A stretch of 6,672 nt of DNA from Pseudomonadales bacterium (GCA_020443005.1 JAGRJA010000078.1:1-6672); one strand, 5' to 3'; positions 1 to 6,484 are shown, counted from the first letter of the stretch. Notes: generated from the letters alone by a model not told the origin. Translations and numbers: made by a program.

Positions 1-630
1 CAGTGCATCATCCCATTGTTGTGTTGTATTGTCGTAGAGCAAGGTTCTGGAAGCGTTGGCCGGGTCAATGGCAAAAGTGTGTTCCTGCGTTAGACGAAAG
101 AGCAAAAAACTTGCCAGAGGTCCATAAACCAGAGCGTTGTCCAGATTTGCCTGTATGACCTTTGGCAGATTTTGAACGCACCAGCGTATTTTGTTTGCGC
201 CGTAATGCGGGCTAAGTCTTAAGCCGGTTTTGGAAATATGCGGGGTTATGCGGGAACGGTTTTCTTCCAGCCATTGACTGTCGCGGGTGTCTTGCCAGCT
301 GATGGCAGGGCCAAGAGCTTCTCCGCTGAAGCGATTCCAGCAGACAATCGTTGATCGTTGTGTGATCAAACTGGCCTTCACCGTAAAGTTTCGCGAGTCA
401 CCGGCCAGTTTTTTTTCGAGCCTGAACATCACTTCGTCGATACATGTTCTCAGCGAGTGGAAAATTTCTTCAGCGTTATACTCAATAACTTTTTTTGTTC
501 GAAGGGTGTTGATTTTTTTTGAGGCAGAAAAAACAATTTCTGCATTCTCGTCGAATAGCAGTGCCCGGCTACTGAGGCTACCTTGATCAAGTGCCAGAAA
601 ATAATATTGGTTGTGAGGTTCTGGTGGCAT
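1..630 (-). CDS. Glycerol-kinase-like FGGY carbohydrate kinase, N-terminal part (3' end cut by window edge)
   Basis: This gene would phosphorylate a polyol or sugar with ATP in the cytoplasm, feeding the dehydrogenase encoded first in the same operon. The 210 visible residues align with the FGGY_N domain of E. coli GlpK, which is about 500 residues long: ALDQGSLSSR at 13-22 (phosphate loop), TQRST at 90-94, SWQDTRD at 111-117, SPHYGANKIRW at 140-150 and NASRTLLYD at 192-200. The ATG at 630 is forced, because an in-frame TAG lies at 639-637. No good Shine-Dalgarno sequence is visible, which fits translation as the last known gene of an operon, 47 bases after the hydratase. Oddities: the GlpK Arg-Glu glycerol-binding pair is Arg92-Ser93, the substrate Tyr is His142, and the second Thr of the phosphate loop is Leu19. 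The family is near certain. The substrate is open, so no gene symbol is given. Confidence 0.88.
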   Translation of the reverse strand, partial: MPPEPHNQYYFLALDQGSLSSRALLFDENAEIVFSASKKINTLRTKKVIEYNAEEIFHSLRTCIDEVMFRLEKKLAGDSRNFTVKASLITQRSTIVCWNRFSGEALGPAISWQDTRDSQWLEENRSRITPHISKTGLRLSPHYGANKIRWCVQNLPKVIQANLDNALVYGPLASFLLFRLTQEHTFAIDPANASRTLLYDNTTQQWDDAL

Positions 631-677
631 AAAAAACTATCAAGGTTATTCGTGTGTTTTGGATATTCGTGGCGTTT

Positions 678-1139
678 TCAAAGTTCAGGTTTTTTGGTTT
701 TTATCAGCATTTTTTCTGCGGGCGCAATCACCTCTGCTTCTCCACGCGCGACTATTTCACCATGCTGGTTTTTTACTGTGCAATCTATGGTTACGAGCCT
801 GGTCCGTTGTTTTTTATCCGTGATTGTCAGTGAAACCGTCAGAGAGTCGCCGACTTTCACAGGTTTGCTGAACTTGATTGTCTGGCTCCGATAGATACTG
901 CCGGGGCCGGGCATTTGCATGGCAATTGCCGCTGAAATCAGTGCGCCACTCCACATGCCATGTGCAATACATTCACCAAAGGCGGTGGTACGGGCATAAG
1001 TTTCATCAAGGTGCACGGGGTTATAATCGCCGGAGCTGATGGCAAACAGTTTGATGTCATCCCCGGTGAGTGTTTTATGAAATTCACAGCTGTCCCCGAT
1101 TTCAAGTTCGTCGATAGTTTTATTTTCGATTGTTGTCAT
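678..1139 (-). CDS. MaoC-like (R)-specific enoyl-CoA hydratase (PhaJ type)
   Basis: This 153-residue single-hotdog protein should hydrate trans-2-enoyl-CoA to (R)-3-hydroxyacyl-CoA, linking beta-oxidation intermediates to polyhydroxyalkanoate or other (R)-hydroxyacyl pools. The hydratase-2 signature is intact: FAISSGDYNPVHLDETYA at 32-49, with the catalytic Asp38 and His43 five residues apart as in Aeromonas PhaJ. It is followed by FGECIAHGM (54-62) and PGPGSIYRSQTIKF (77-90). The ATG at 1139 is chosen because AGGG lies 7 bases upstream and the family normally begins just before a xLxxGDS segment. A TTG at 1205 would add 22 residues of unrelated sequence and overlap the dehydrogenase stop by 4 bases, so it is less likely. 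The gene lies between dehydrogenase and kinase with gaps of 62 and 47 bases, so all three are probably on one transcript. Chain-length preference cannot be read from the sequence. Confidence 0.88.
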   Translation of the reverse strand: MTTIENKTIDELEIGDSCEFHKTLTGDDIKLFAISSGDYNPVHLDETYARTTAFGECIAHGMWSGALISAAIAMQMPGPGSIYRSQTIKFSKPVKVGDSLTVSLTITDKKQRTRLVTIDCTVKNQHGEIVARGEAEVIAPAEKMLIKTKKPEL

Positions 1140-1201
1140 GAGCGTGCCCTGTTTGAAAAAATATCCCGCACCTTGAAGGAAGACTGTTGTTGGCAAGCCC
1201 G

Positions 1202-2695
1202 TCAATTGTTGAAGTTTTTTTGCAGGTTTTGGGTTTCTGCTTCATTGAAAACAATACCGAGGCGTGTTCTGCGCCACAAAATATCATCGGCAGATTTTGC
1301 CCACTCATGCTCCTTCAGGTAGTTTACTTCACACTGATACAGGTGATGGCCGTAATGATGCCCCATATCGTTTGCATTCATGCAATTCTGGAGGATCTGA
1401 TGAGTCAGTGAACCGTAAAGTCTTGCGTATCGCCAACGAGGTTCTTCATCAAGCCAGGGGTAGGCGACTTGAAGTTCATTTACAAAATTGTTCATGCTGC
1501 CGTCAATGATGTCACCACCCGGCAGAAAAGATTCACTGAATCCCGGTGTTTTTTCGGCGCGTGTATAGGGGCGCAACACATCCATTACCTGTCTTGAAGC
1601 AAGTCGATAGGTGGTCAGGCGTCCGCCGAAGATGTTGACAAGTGGCGAGTGTCCATCCGGACAGTCCAGATCGAGAACCGTGTCATAGCTCATTCGCTGC
1701 GGGTTTGTTTCGGTATCATCATAGACCGTTCTCACGGCCCAGCTGTGCTTGACGACATCGTCAGCAGTGATTTGCTGATTAAAATAATCGTTGACAGTGA
1801 GACACAGGGTGTCAATGGCCTGCATGCTGAATGCTTCGTGTACTTCAAGCTCGGGTGTCCATAGCTGTTCGACAGAACCGATAAGTGTGTAATCTCGCTT
1901 GTAGGGTAAGGTATAGATCGCCTGTCCATCGTGCATTTGCAGAAGGAAACCGTAATACCCTTTGTAAAGTTTGGGAACAATGATTTGGTCGCCCCTTACC
2001 AGTTGTGGAACGCAACGAGACTGGTTTGGCAGTGCCTTTGCCAGCAGGGTGTTAATGTCGGCACCACTGGCATTCACCAGAGCCTTACATTCGAAAACCT
2101 GATCGCTTGAAAGCGTAACCTGCCAGTGATCTTTTTGCCGGTAGGCTTTTTTTACCGCAACCCTTGTCAGAATTTCAGCCCCCAGTTTTTTGGCGAGAAG
2201 AGCGTTGCTGACCACAAGCCTGCTATCGTTGATGCTGCAATCATCGTAGGCAAGGACATCCTGGAAGGCCGGTTTCAGCTTGTCGGCAGCGAGCTTGTCT
2301 TCGCTCGGTAGTCGCTGTCTGTTTTGCAGGAATTTTCTGCTTTCCGCGGGGCGAAGGGAGTTGTAGAGCAGAATACCGGCCTTGAGTTTTCTTTTCGGGC
2401 GTAATGCCGGTACCACCGGGATATAGAAGCTCAGATGCCTGAGCAAGTGAGGTGCTCTTTTCCTGAGAATGGCCTGTTCCTGAAATGATTTGCGCACCAG
2501 ATCCAGTTCCAGTTTTTCAAGCCTGTTCAAACCACCGGATATGAGCGAAGTGGTCCGGGAGGAAGCACCACTCGCCAAATCATCTTTTTCACAAAGCAGC
2601 ACCGACAAGCCCCGGCTTGCCGCCTCGGCGGCGACACCAGTTCCATGTATTCCGCCACCAATTATGATTACATCGTAGCGGTTTTGTGCTTTCAC
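1202..2695 (-). CDS. GlpD-like FAD-dependent glycerol-3-phosphate dehydrogenase/oxidase family protein
   Basis: GlpD-family enzymes oxidise sn-glycerol-3-phosphate to dihydroxyacetone phosphate at the inner membrane and pass electrons to quinone. The protein (497 residues from GTG; numbering in this entry and in the findings counts the preceding TTG codon as residue 1) matches E. coli GlpD (501) along its length. It has the FAD dinucleotide fold IIGGGIHGTG at 12-21, AVRTVYDD at 321-328, FGGRLTTYR at 357-365, LPGGDI at 392-397, and the C-terminal helical domain with EHEWAKSADDILWRRTR at 463-479. The start is either TTG (2698) or GTG (2695). GTG is preferred because AAGGGG is spaced 7 bases from it and only 4 from TTG. 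Oddities: E. coli KLIHGGLRYL corresponds to SLISGGLNRL (51-60), so Arg54 and Tyr55 become Asn58 and Arg59, and Lys354 becomes Arg360. Arg317 is kept (Arg323). It is a GlpD homologue, but its substrate could differ. It is first in the operon, divergent from the acyl-CoA ligase. Confidence 0.88.
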   Translation of the reverse strand: MKAQNRYDVIIIGGGIHGTGVAAEAASRGLSVLLCEKDDLASGASSRTTSLISGGLNRLEKLELDLVRKSFQEQAILRKRAPHLLRHLSFYIPVVPALRPKRKLKAGILLYNSLRPAESRKFLQNRQRLPSEDKLAADKLKPAFQDVLAYDDCSINDSRLVVSNALLAKKLGAEILTRVAVKKAYRQKDHWQVTLSSDQVFECKALVNASGADINTLLAKALPNQSRCVPQLVRGDQIIVPKLYKGYYGFLLQMHDGQAIYTLPYKRDYTLIGSVEQLWTPELEVHEAFSMQAIDTLCLTVNDYFNQQITADDVVKHSWAVRTVYDDTETNPQRMSYDTVLDLDCPDGHSPLVNIFGGRLTTYRLASRQVMDVLRPYTRAEKTPGFSESFLPGGDIIDGSMNNFVNELQVAYPWLDEEPRWRYARLYGSLTHQILQNCMNANDMGHHYGHHLYQCEVNYLKEHEWAKSADDILWRRTRLGIVFNEAETQNLQKNFNN

Positions 2696-2697
2696 CA

Positions 2698-2712
2698 AAT
2701 TTCCCCTTCAAC
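2698..2712 (-). promoter_or_regulatory. Strong Shine-Dalgarno that decides a GTG start for the GlpD-like gene
   Basis: Reading the minus strand, GAAGGGG is followed by AAATTTG and then GTG (2695-2693). The purine block lies 7 bases from GTG but only 4 from the preceding TTG (2698-2696). GTG is therefore the better initiation codon. Confidence 0.55.
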
Positions 2713-2741
2713 CTGAAAAAGGCGTGATTCCAGATGACATT

Positions 2742-2770
2742 AGTCTACCTGAGCTTTCCATTTTTGCCAT
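2742..2770 (-). promoter_or_regulatory. Candidate sigma70 promoter for the GlpD-like/hydratase/kinase operon
   Basis: On the minus strand ATGGCA (2770-2765) is followed after exactly 17 bases by TAGACT (2747-2742). Each hexamer matches the sigma70 consensus at four of six positions. Transcription would start near 2735, giving a leader of about 40 bases before the GTG at 2695. This is pattern matching only, but position and spacing fit. Confidence 0.35.
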
Positions 2771-2771
2771 A

Positions 2772-2810
2772 CCCGACCGTCAGTTTTAAAGGGTGGCGGG
2801 CGTTTTTTTT
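2772..2810 (+). terminator. Intrinsic-terminator-like hairpin plus T8 between divergent genes
   Basis: On the plus strand CCCG-A-CCGTC (2772-2781) can pair with GGTGGCGGG (2792-2800) through nine pairs, two of them G-U, with one bulged A and a 10-base loop. Two bases later there is an uninterrupted run of eight T (2803-2810). The minus strand lacks a T run on its exit side, so it should act on plus-strand transcripts only. It lies upstream of the acyl-CoA ligase, so it would stop antisense or read-through RNA, or attenuate a long leader. Confidence 0.45.
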
Positions 2811-2820
2811 AGCTGCTGTA

Positions 2821-2849
2821 TTCGCCATCCTCGTCATCTGGAGTAAGAT
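2821..2849 (+). promoter_or_regulatory. Weak candidate promoter for the acyl-CoA ligase/DUF4124 pair
   Basis: TAAGAT (2844-2849, four of six matches to the -10 consensus) is preceded at 17 bases by TTCGCC (2821-2826, three of six). The start point would be near 2856, downstream of the terminator-like hairpin and about 40 bases before the ATG. The right arm of the inverted repeat lies between the two boxes, as an operator would. The support is positional more than by consensus. Confidence 0.25.
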
Positions 2850-2893
2850 GGTGTCGATTTTTCTGTTATTTGTTCACTGCTTACGGAGAAGCC

Positions 2894-4546
2894 ATGAAGG
2901 CGCTGTTTGATGAAGCCCGCGATGCTTTGGGTATACCGAATACCATTGATACTGAACGATTTCCGGATATTGTCAGTGTTATTCGGCATTCCGCCAGTCG
3001 ATATGGTTCGCGTCCGGCATTTACCTGTCTCGGACAAACGCTCAGCTTCCGGGATGTTGATCGCCTGTCGGATAATTTTGCAGCCTATTTACAGCAGACC
3101 GGCTTGCAGGCCGGTGACAGGGTGGCCATTCAATTGCCCAATGTCTTGCAGTATCCGGTTGTTGTGTTTGGCGTGCTGAAGGCGGGAATGGTGATGGTGA
3201 ATACCAATCCGCTCTACACGGAACGGGAAATGATTCATCAGTTTAATGATGCCGGCGCAAAAGCGGTCATTGTATTGGCAAATAATGCTGCGCGTTTGCA
3301 GTCGGTTCTGCCGGAGACGGATATCGCTCATGTTGTTGTCACCGAAATTGCTGATTTGCATACACCATTGAAAAGGCTGTTTCTGAATTTTGTCGTGAAG
3401 CATGTCAGAAAAATGGTACCTTCATGGTCTATCCCCGAAGCTTTGACATTGAGGCAGGCTTTACGAATGGGGTTGAGCTGTGAGCTGACACCTGTTTCTG
3501 TTAAAAGTGACGATCTCGCTATTCTGCAATACACCGGCGGGACAACCGGTGTTGCCAAGGGAGCAATGTTGAGCCATCGCAATATGGTGTCCAACATGCT
3601 GCAGGTGTACCCGCAGATAAAAATGAGCGGCATCACTGAAGGGGGTGATCTGTTTGTGGCCCCGTTGCCGCTTTACCATATTTACGCTTTCATGTTGCAT
3701 TGTATGGCTGCTTTTTCCTGGGGAGGGCATAGTCTGTTGATACCCGACCCGCGCGATACGGCAGCGTTTGTAAACAGTTTGAAAAAAGCACCATTCTCGG
3801 TATTTGTGGGCCTGAATACATTGTTTGTTTCCTTGATGAGCAACGATGCTTTCAGGGCACTTGATTTTTCCCGCCTTAAAGTCAGCCTTTCCGGCGGTAT
3901 GGCTCTTGCACCAAGCGTTGCAAAAGAGTGGCAAACCCTCACTGGCAGCCCTGTACTTGAGGGCTACGGGCTGACAGAAACATCACCGGTTGTAACACTG
4001 AATCCGCCGGGTCATCAGCAGGAAGGAAGTATCGGTGTGCCTATCCCTGCAACCTATGTGAAAACCGTGAATGCTTCAGGTGAAGAAACGCCTGTCGGGG
4101 AAGCGGGGGAACTTTGTGTACAAGGTCCCCAGGTAATGATGGGCTACTGGCAAAGACCGGAAGCGACGACTGAAGTGATCCGTGACGGTTGGCTCCATAC
4201 CGGCGATGTGGCACTGATTCAACCCGACGGTTTCCTTCGTATCGTGGACAGAAAAAAAGATATGATTCTGGTTTCCGGTTTTAATGTTTATCCGAATGAA
4301 CTTGAAGCCATAGTGATGGAGCACCCTGATGTGCTTGAATGTGCAGCGGTCGGGATGCCGGATGAACAAACCGGGGAGGCGGTCAAAATGTTTGTTGTGT
4401 CACGCAATCCTGCACTTGATCAGTCAGCAATTCGTGCCTTTTGCAAGGAAAGAATGACTGCGTACAAAGTGCCTAAGGTTGTTGAGTTTCGCCAGGAATT
4501 GCCCAAAAGCAATGTGGGGAAAATCTTGCGCAAGGAGTTGAGGTAA
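2894..4546 (+). CDS. fadD: FadD-like long-chain fatty acid-CoA ligase
   Basis: The enzyme activates free fatty acids to acyl-CoA using ATP and CoA through an acyl-adenylate, usually at the inner face of the cytoplasmic membrane. It is 550 residues long (E. coli FadD is about 560) and complete for the family: P-loop signature YTGGTTGVAKGAMLSHRN at 213-230, LPLYHIYAF at 258-266, GYGLTETSPVV at 357-367, GWLHTGD at 432-438, the fatty-acid linker DRKKDMILVSGFNVYPNE at 452-469, and C-terminal PKSNVGKILRKELR at 537-550 with the adenylation lysine at 543. The ATG at 2894 has GGAG five bases upstream. A TTG at 2870 would add eight residues and has no advantage. It is transcribed away from the GlpD-like operon, and its last codons carry the ribosome binding site of the next gene. 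The symbol denotes the family. A paralogue elsewhere in the genome could be the main FadD. Confidence 0.93.
   Translation: MKALFDEARDALGIPNTIDTERFPDIVSVIRHSASRYGSRPAFTCLGQTLSFRDVDRLSDNFAAYLQQTGLQAGDRVAIQLPNVLQYPVVVFGVLKAGMVMVNTNPLYTEREMIHQFNDAGAKAVIVLANNAARLQSVLPETDIAHVVVTEIADLHTPLKRLFLNFVVKHVRKMVPSWSIPEALTLRQALRMGLSCELTPVSVKSDDLAILQYTGGTTGVAKGAMLSHRNMVSNMLQVYPQIKMSGITEGGDLFVAPLPLYHIYAFMLHCMAAFSWGGHSLLIPDPRDTAAFVNSLKKAPFSVFVGLNTLFVSLMSNDAFRALDFSRLKVSLSGGMALAPSVAKEWQTLTGSPVLEGYGLTETSPVVTLNPPGHQQEGSIGVPIPATYVKTVNASGEETPVGEAGELCVQGPQVMMGYWQRPEATTEVIRDGWLHTGDVALIQPDGFLRIVDRKKDMILVSGFNVYPNELEAIVMEHPDVLECAAVGMPDEQTGEAVKMFVVSRNPALDQSAIRAFCKERMTAYKVPKVVEFRQELPKSNVGKILRKELR
4532..4537 (+). promoter_or_regulatory. 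Shine-Dalgarno for the DUF4124 gene, inside the fadD 3' end
   Basis: AAGGAG lies within the last codons of the acyl-CoA ligase, 9 bases before the ATG at 4547. That ATG directly follows the TAA stop. This supports independent or coupled initiation on the same mRNA. Confidence 0.55.
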
Positions 4547-5125
4547 ATGCGTTATTTTGCAGTGTTGATGATTCTTGTTTTCAGCGTGAGGCTGCATGCT
4601 CAAGTCTTTCGTTGCGTCGACGATGAAGGGGTTGTGATTTTTACCAATATTGGTTGCCCTGAACGAAGCGAAGGTGGTGAAATTGAAGTGCCTGAAAATA
4701 TTACCATCATCGACAACAGTAACATCCGCAAAAAAATGATAATGCGCGAACAGCTTGAGGCAGATACAGATTTGCGAGACTATCAGGTTAATAAGGTGCC
4801 GGGTGATCAGAAAAAAGAGACAGCGGAGCAGCCTGAAGTGGTTTATAGCATGGATATGGATAAATGCCGGGAGTCTCTCAGGGAAATGCGAGAGGCTACC
4901 TCTGTCGAAATCGAGAAACGGAATCCGTTTCTGATTGAGGGCTTGAAATACATTGCGAATATGTACTGCGGTAAAAACCATCAAAGTTCGGATGACTTTG
5001 CTGTGCTTTACAGTAGTGAGTGTGAAATGGCGCTTGAAAAACTTCACAAAACAGCGGCTAAAACCAGTGATGATTTACTCATAACGACAGACAAAATTGC
5101 TGCAGATGCCGTTTGTTTACCTTAA
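4547..5125 (+). CDS. Secreted/periplasmic DUF4124-domain protein, cysteine-rich
   Basis: This 192-residue protein begins with a Sec signal peptide (MRYFAVLMILVFSVRLHA, 1-18, cleavage likely before Gln19). A short DUF4124-like domain follows: QVFRCVDDEGVVIFTNIGCP at 19-38, the usual pattern of aromatic, Asp and Gly residues ahead of a strand. The rest, rich in charged and helical residues (60-125), is followed by a second cysteine-containing part. Cysteines at 23, 37, 107, 141, 159 and 190 make an even set of six, compatible with three disulfides in the periplasm. The molecular function of DUF4124 is unknown to me. The gene starts immediately after the acyl-CoA ligase stop and in the same frame, so the two are almost certainly cotranscribed. 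That suggests, but does not prove, a link to fatty acid uptake or the envelope. Confidence 0.8.
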   Translation: MRYFAVLMILVFSVRLHAQVFRCVDDEGVVIFTNIGCPERSEGGEIEVPENITIIDNSNIRKKMIMREQLEADTDLRDYQVNKVPGDQKKETAEQPEVVYSMDMDKCRESLREMREATSVEIEKRNPFLIEGLKYIANMYCGKNHQSSDDFAVLYSSECEMALEKLHKTAAKTSDDLLITTDKIAADAVCLP

Positions 5126-5237
5126 AAGCAAATACTTGATCAGCAAACGGATAACAAATGAATGCGCTTTATAAATCGTCTGAATCAGCGCTCAATGGGT
5201 TGTAAATACTATTGGTATGGGGGAAATCATGCCGGCC

Positions 5238-5259
5238 CTGACAGGACAGCCTGTGTCAG
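5238..5259. repeat. Short hairpin between convergent genes
   Basis: CTGACAGG (5238-5245) and CCTG-TG-TCAG (5250-5259) form an eight-pair stem with a four-base loop and a two-base bulge, in the 139-base gap where two genes meet. No T run follows on either strand, so a classic intrinsic terminator is not supported. It may still mark the transcript 3' end of either gene. Nothing else recognisable lies in the gap (5126-5264). Confidence 0.3.
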
Positions 5260-5264
5260 CAATA

Positions 5265-6260
5265 TTAATCGGGCAAGAGCAGTATCTTGCCGGAGTGCAG
5301 TCCGGACTCCATGCGCTGGTGGGCCAGATCAGCCTCGCTGAAAGGAAACACTGAGTCGATAACGGGTTTGATTTTGCCGGCGAGTATCTCCGGCCAAACC
5401 CGCTCGCGAATGTCTTCTGAAATTGCTGATTTCTGAAGCTGACTGAGTGGTCGAAGGGTTGAACCGGTAATAGTTAGCCGTTTGGTCATAACCGGTGCAA
5501 AACTCACTGTTGTTTTATGTCCTCGAATCAAGGCAATGAGGCAAATCCTTGCCTCTTCGGCAGCTGCAATAAAGTTTCGCTCAATAAAATCGCCGCCGGC
5601 AATATCAAGAATAACATCCATGCCATTTTTCCCGTGTTTAAGGGAGGGGATATGTGAGAGTTCTTCAAAAAATGACGGCAAGTGGTAATCAAAGGCTTTT
5701 TCTGCACCGAGTTTCTGGCAAAGCGCCCGTTTCTCTTCAGAGCCCGCTGTGCAAAACACCCGGGCTCCCAATAAAGCGCAAAGCTGTATTGCTATAACGC
5801 CAATGCCATTGCTGCCACCGTGAATGAGAATGTTCTCTTCGCGGGTGAGGCCGCAACGCTGAAAAATGTTATGCCAGATTGTGAAGAGCGCTTCGGGGAA
5901 GGCTGCCATTTGTTGCAGGTCGAGCTTGCCGGTTTGAAAACAATAGTCCTCATGACTCAGTGCATAGTCACTGTATCCGTTGCCTTCTGTTAATGCGCAA
6001 ACTGTATCACCGACCTTTACGCTTGTTACATCAATACCGGCTTTGACAATCTTGCCTGAAACTTCCAGCCCCGGAACAGCAGATGCATTGTCAGGTGCTT
6101 TGTATAAACCCCTTCGCTGCAGAATGTCACCGCGATTAACGCCTGCAGCTGTAACTTTGATAAGGACTTCATGAGAAGCCGGTTCAGGCATTTCAGTGTT
6201 CTTGATTACGAGCGCAGAATTACCGGAAATGATCAGTTGTTTTCGTTTGGTTGGTAACAT
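5265..6260 (-). CDS. NAD(P)H quinone oxidoreductase, PIG3 family (zinc-independent MDR superfamily)
   Basis: A cytoplasmic oxidoreductase that would reduce quinones or related alpha,beta-unsaturated carbonyls with NADPH. With the start at 6260 it has 331 residues, close to human PIG3/TP53I3 (332). It shows the GroES-like N-terminal half with EVLIKVTAAGVNRGDILQRR (31-50) and GLEVSG (64-69) where zinc-dependent relatives have a GHE motif, the family-typical PEALFTIW (122-129), the Rossmann loop HGGSNGIGVIAIQL (147-160), TAGSEEKR (171-178) for cofactor phosphate contact, and GSTLRPLS (266-273). No zinc ligand cluster is present. An ATG at 6302 would add 14 residues not typical of the family. Neither start has a clear Shine-Dalgarno, so the start is uncertain. 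It is convergent with the DUF4124 gene, and nothing here ties it to the lipid genes. Confidence 0.9.
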   Translation of the reverse strand: MLPTKRKQLIISGNSALVIKNTEMPEPASHEVLIKVTAAGVNRGDILQRRGLYKAPDNASAVPGLEVSGKIVKAGIDVTSVKVGDTVCALTEGNGYSDYALSHEDYCFQTGKLDLQQMAAFPEALFTIWHNIFQRCGLTREENILIHGGSNGIGVIAIQLCALLGARVFCTAGSEEKRALCQKLGAEKAFDYHLPSFFEELSHIPSLKHGKNGMDVILDIAGGDFIERNFIAAAEEARICLIALIRGHKTTVSFAPVMTKRLTITGSTLRPLSQLQKSAISEDIRERVWPEILAGKIKPVIDSVFPFSEADLAHQRMESGLHSGKILLLPD

Positions 6261-6484
6261 GAAACAGTAAATACCGGGATGCGAAAATGACGACTTTAGC
6301 ATAAAGCTCGAATGCCTGGGCCAGCAGGTGAAACAGGAACTGCCGTTGATTGAATGATGAAATTGACCGGTATCATGAATCCTGTGAAAAGCGTGTTTTC
6401 TGCGTTAATTACTTATCAGTAATTTGTACTAATTACCTTGTACGCCTATGGCTATACTGCCACAATCATTTTTCTAAAAATGAC

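Larger units (their letters stand above)
2729..2842. repeat. Perfect 10-base inverted repeat flanking the divergent promoter region
   Basis: TCCAGATGAC at 2729-2738 is the exact reverse complement of GTCATCTGGA at 2833-2842, with 94 bases between them. Read in the direction of transcription, each arm is GTCATCTGGA. The left arm lies just downstream of the candidate minus-strand -10 box, and the right arm lies just upstream of a possible plus-strand -10 (TAAGAT, 2844-2849). The right arm is also part of a local palindrome, CATCT-6 bases-AGATG (2835-2850). This layout suits an operator pair for one regulator controlling both operons. No regulator family is recognised from the motif. Confidence 0.45.

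Noticed and set aside
287..586. Plus-strand open frame of 99 codons across the kinase gene
   Set aside because: It is antisense to a clear FGGY domain and matches nothing recognised.
2821..2860. FadR or PsrA operator in front of the acyl-CoA ligase
   Set aside because: The local palindrome CATCT-N6-AGATG does not resemble the AACTGGTC-type FadR consensus or the GAAAC-GTTTC-type PsrA motif.
3461..3934. Minus-strand open frame of 157 codons inside the acyl-CoA ligase
   Set aside because: It is antisense to the conserved adenylation core and has no recognisable domain; it is a shadow of fadD.
4424..5047. Long minus-strand open frame (207 codons) opposite the ligase end and DUF4124 gene
   Set aside because: It runs antisense across two well-supported genes, recognisable family motifs are absent, and its composition (His, Phe, Arg rich) is typical of a reversed frame.
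5109..5150. CCGTTTG and CAAACGG inverted repeat (7 bases, 28-base loop) at the end of the DUF4124 gene, considered as terminator or PsrA/FadR-type site
   Set aside because: The loop is long, no T run follows, one arm is inside the coding sequence, and it is not upstream of any gene start; spacing does not fit the operators I know.
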